From Puniceicoccaceae bacterium (GTDB lineage Bacteria; Verrucomicrobiota; Verrucomicrobiia; Opitutales; Coraliomargaritaceae), in the NCBI GenBank assembly GCA_022448605.1, contig JAKVCM010000018.1:1-35184 (forward strand): a stretch of DNA of 35,184 nucleotides, written 5' to 3'. Positions 35,157 through 35,184 of this stretch are shown one piece after another. The notes beneath the pieces are model-generated. The model did no database searches and was not told the origin of the DNA. It saw only the letters and a program-made list of their open reading frames with translations. The translations under genes were made by a program, and so were the position numbers. The number at the start of each line of letters is the position of its first letter. Positions within the stretch are counted from its first letter, which is position 1.

Positions 35157-35184
35157 TGGCGGAGAGGGAGGGATTCGAACCCTC
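35157..35184 (-). tRNA. tRNA-Ser, 3' end only (runs off the window)
   Basis: Read on the minus strand, the last 28 bases give T-arm GAGGG-TTCGAAT-CCCTC, then acceptor strand CCTCTCC, discriminator G and an encoded CCA. The acceptor complement would be GGAGAGG, the usual start of tRNA-Ser, and G73 is the serine discriminator. The anticodon is outside the window, so the isoacceptor is unknown. Confidence 0.8.

Noticed and set aside
1-35184. CRISPR array, prophage, insertion sequence or toxin-antitoxin system
   Set aside because: No regularly spaced repeats, integrase, transposase, capsid or paired small toxin-antitoxin genes are visible anywhere in the window.

Overview
The window looks like chromosomal core sequence of a Gram-negative bacterium, most likely a Verrucomicrobiota member of the Opitutae/Puniceicoccales kind. 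This is an inference from gene content: a proton-pumping complex I operon, Kdo transferase (outer membrane LPS), a meso-DAP murein ligase (Mpl), a long 'Bacteroidetes-type' amidophosphoribosyltransferase, a TIGR03790 protein, an ECF sigma/VWA (YfbK-like) pair, and a secreted nuclease ending in the FYRLRAE-like tail I associate with this group. No phage, IS element, CRISPR array or rRNA is visible. Almost every start codon lacks a Shine-Dalgarno sequence.

Layout. 1-5713: 3' part of an nuo operon (nuoJ partial, nuoK, nuoL, nuoM, nuoN), the membrane arm of NADH:quinone oxidoreductase. 5791-8796: a YacP-type NYN RNase, a convergent beta-CASP metallo-beta-lactamase nuclease, and a divergent CDF metal transporter. 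8892-13151: purF-like amidophosphoribosyltransferase converging on a cation:proton antiporter carrying NAD-binding (RCK-like) and EIIA-like domains. 13265-16661: cysE divergent from fabD, then mpl. 16720-21783: a PhoD-like secreted phosphatase, trpS, and the VWA protein whose 3' end overlaps trpS and which sits just downstream of its ECF sigma factor gene.

22110-27398: sufS with a structured leader, a calcineurin-like phosphoesterase, an unknown conserved-looking protein, pdxA, an A-type Fe-S carrier, and infC; Fe-S assembly and PLP synthesis are functionally linked because SufS is PLP dependent. 27634-30318: a two-gene unit of a murein amidase and a TIGR03790 protein, converging on waaA. 31779-32798: a membrane metal-dependent hydrolase. 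33072-34826: an AT-rich secreted endonuclease I gene in unlike composition, next to the 3' end of a tRNA-Ser at the window edge.

The most unusual points are the EIIA-like domain of the antiporter, in which the phosphoacceptor histidine is replaced by asparagine; the three stacked stem-loops in front of sufS, the first with a tRNA-D-arm-like sequence; the anti-sigma-like head on the VWA protein; the uncharacterised 205-residue protein with a possible PD-(D/E)XK layout; and the foreign-looking nuclease beside tRNA-Ser. I do not see a clear multi-gene defence or other novel system.
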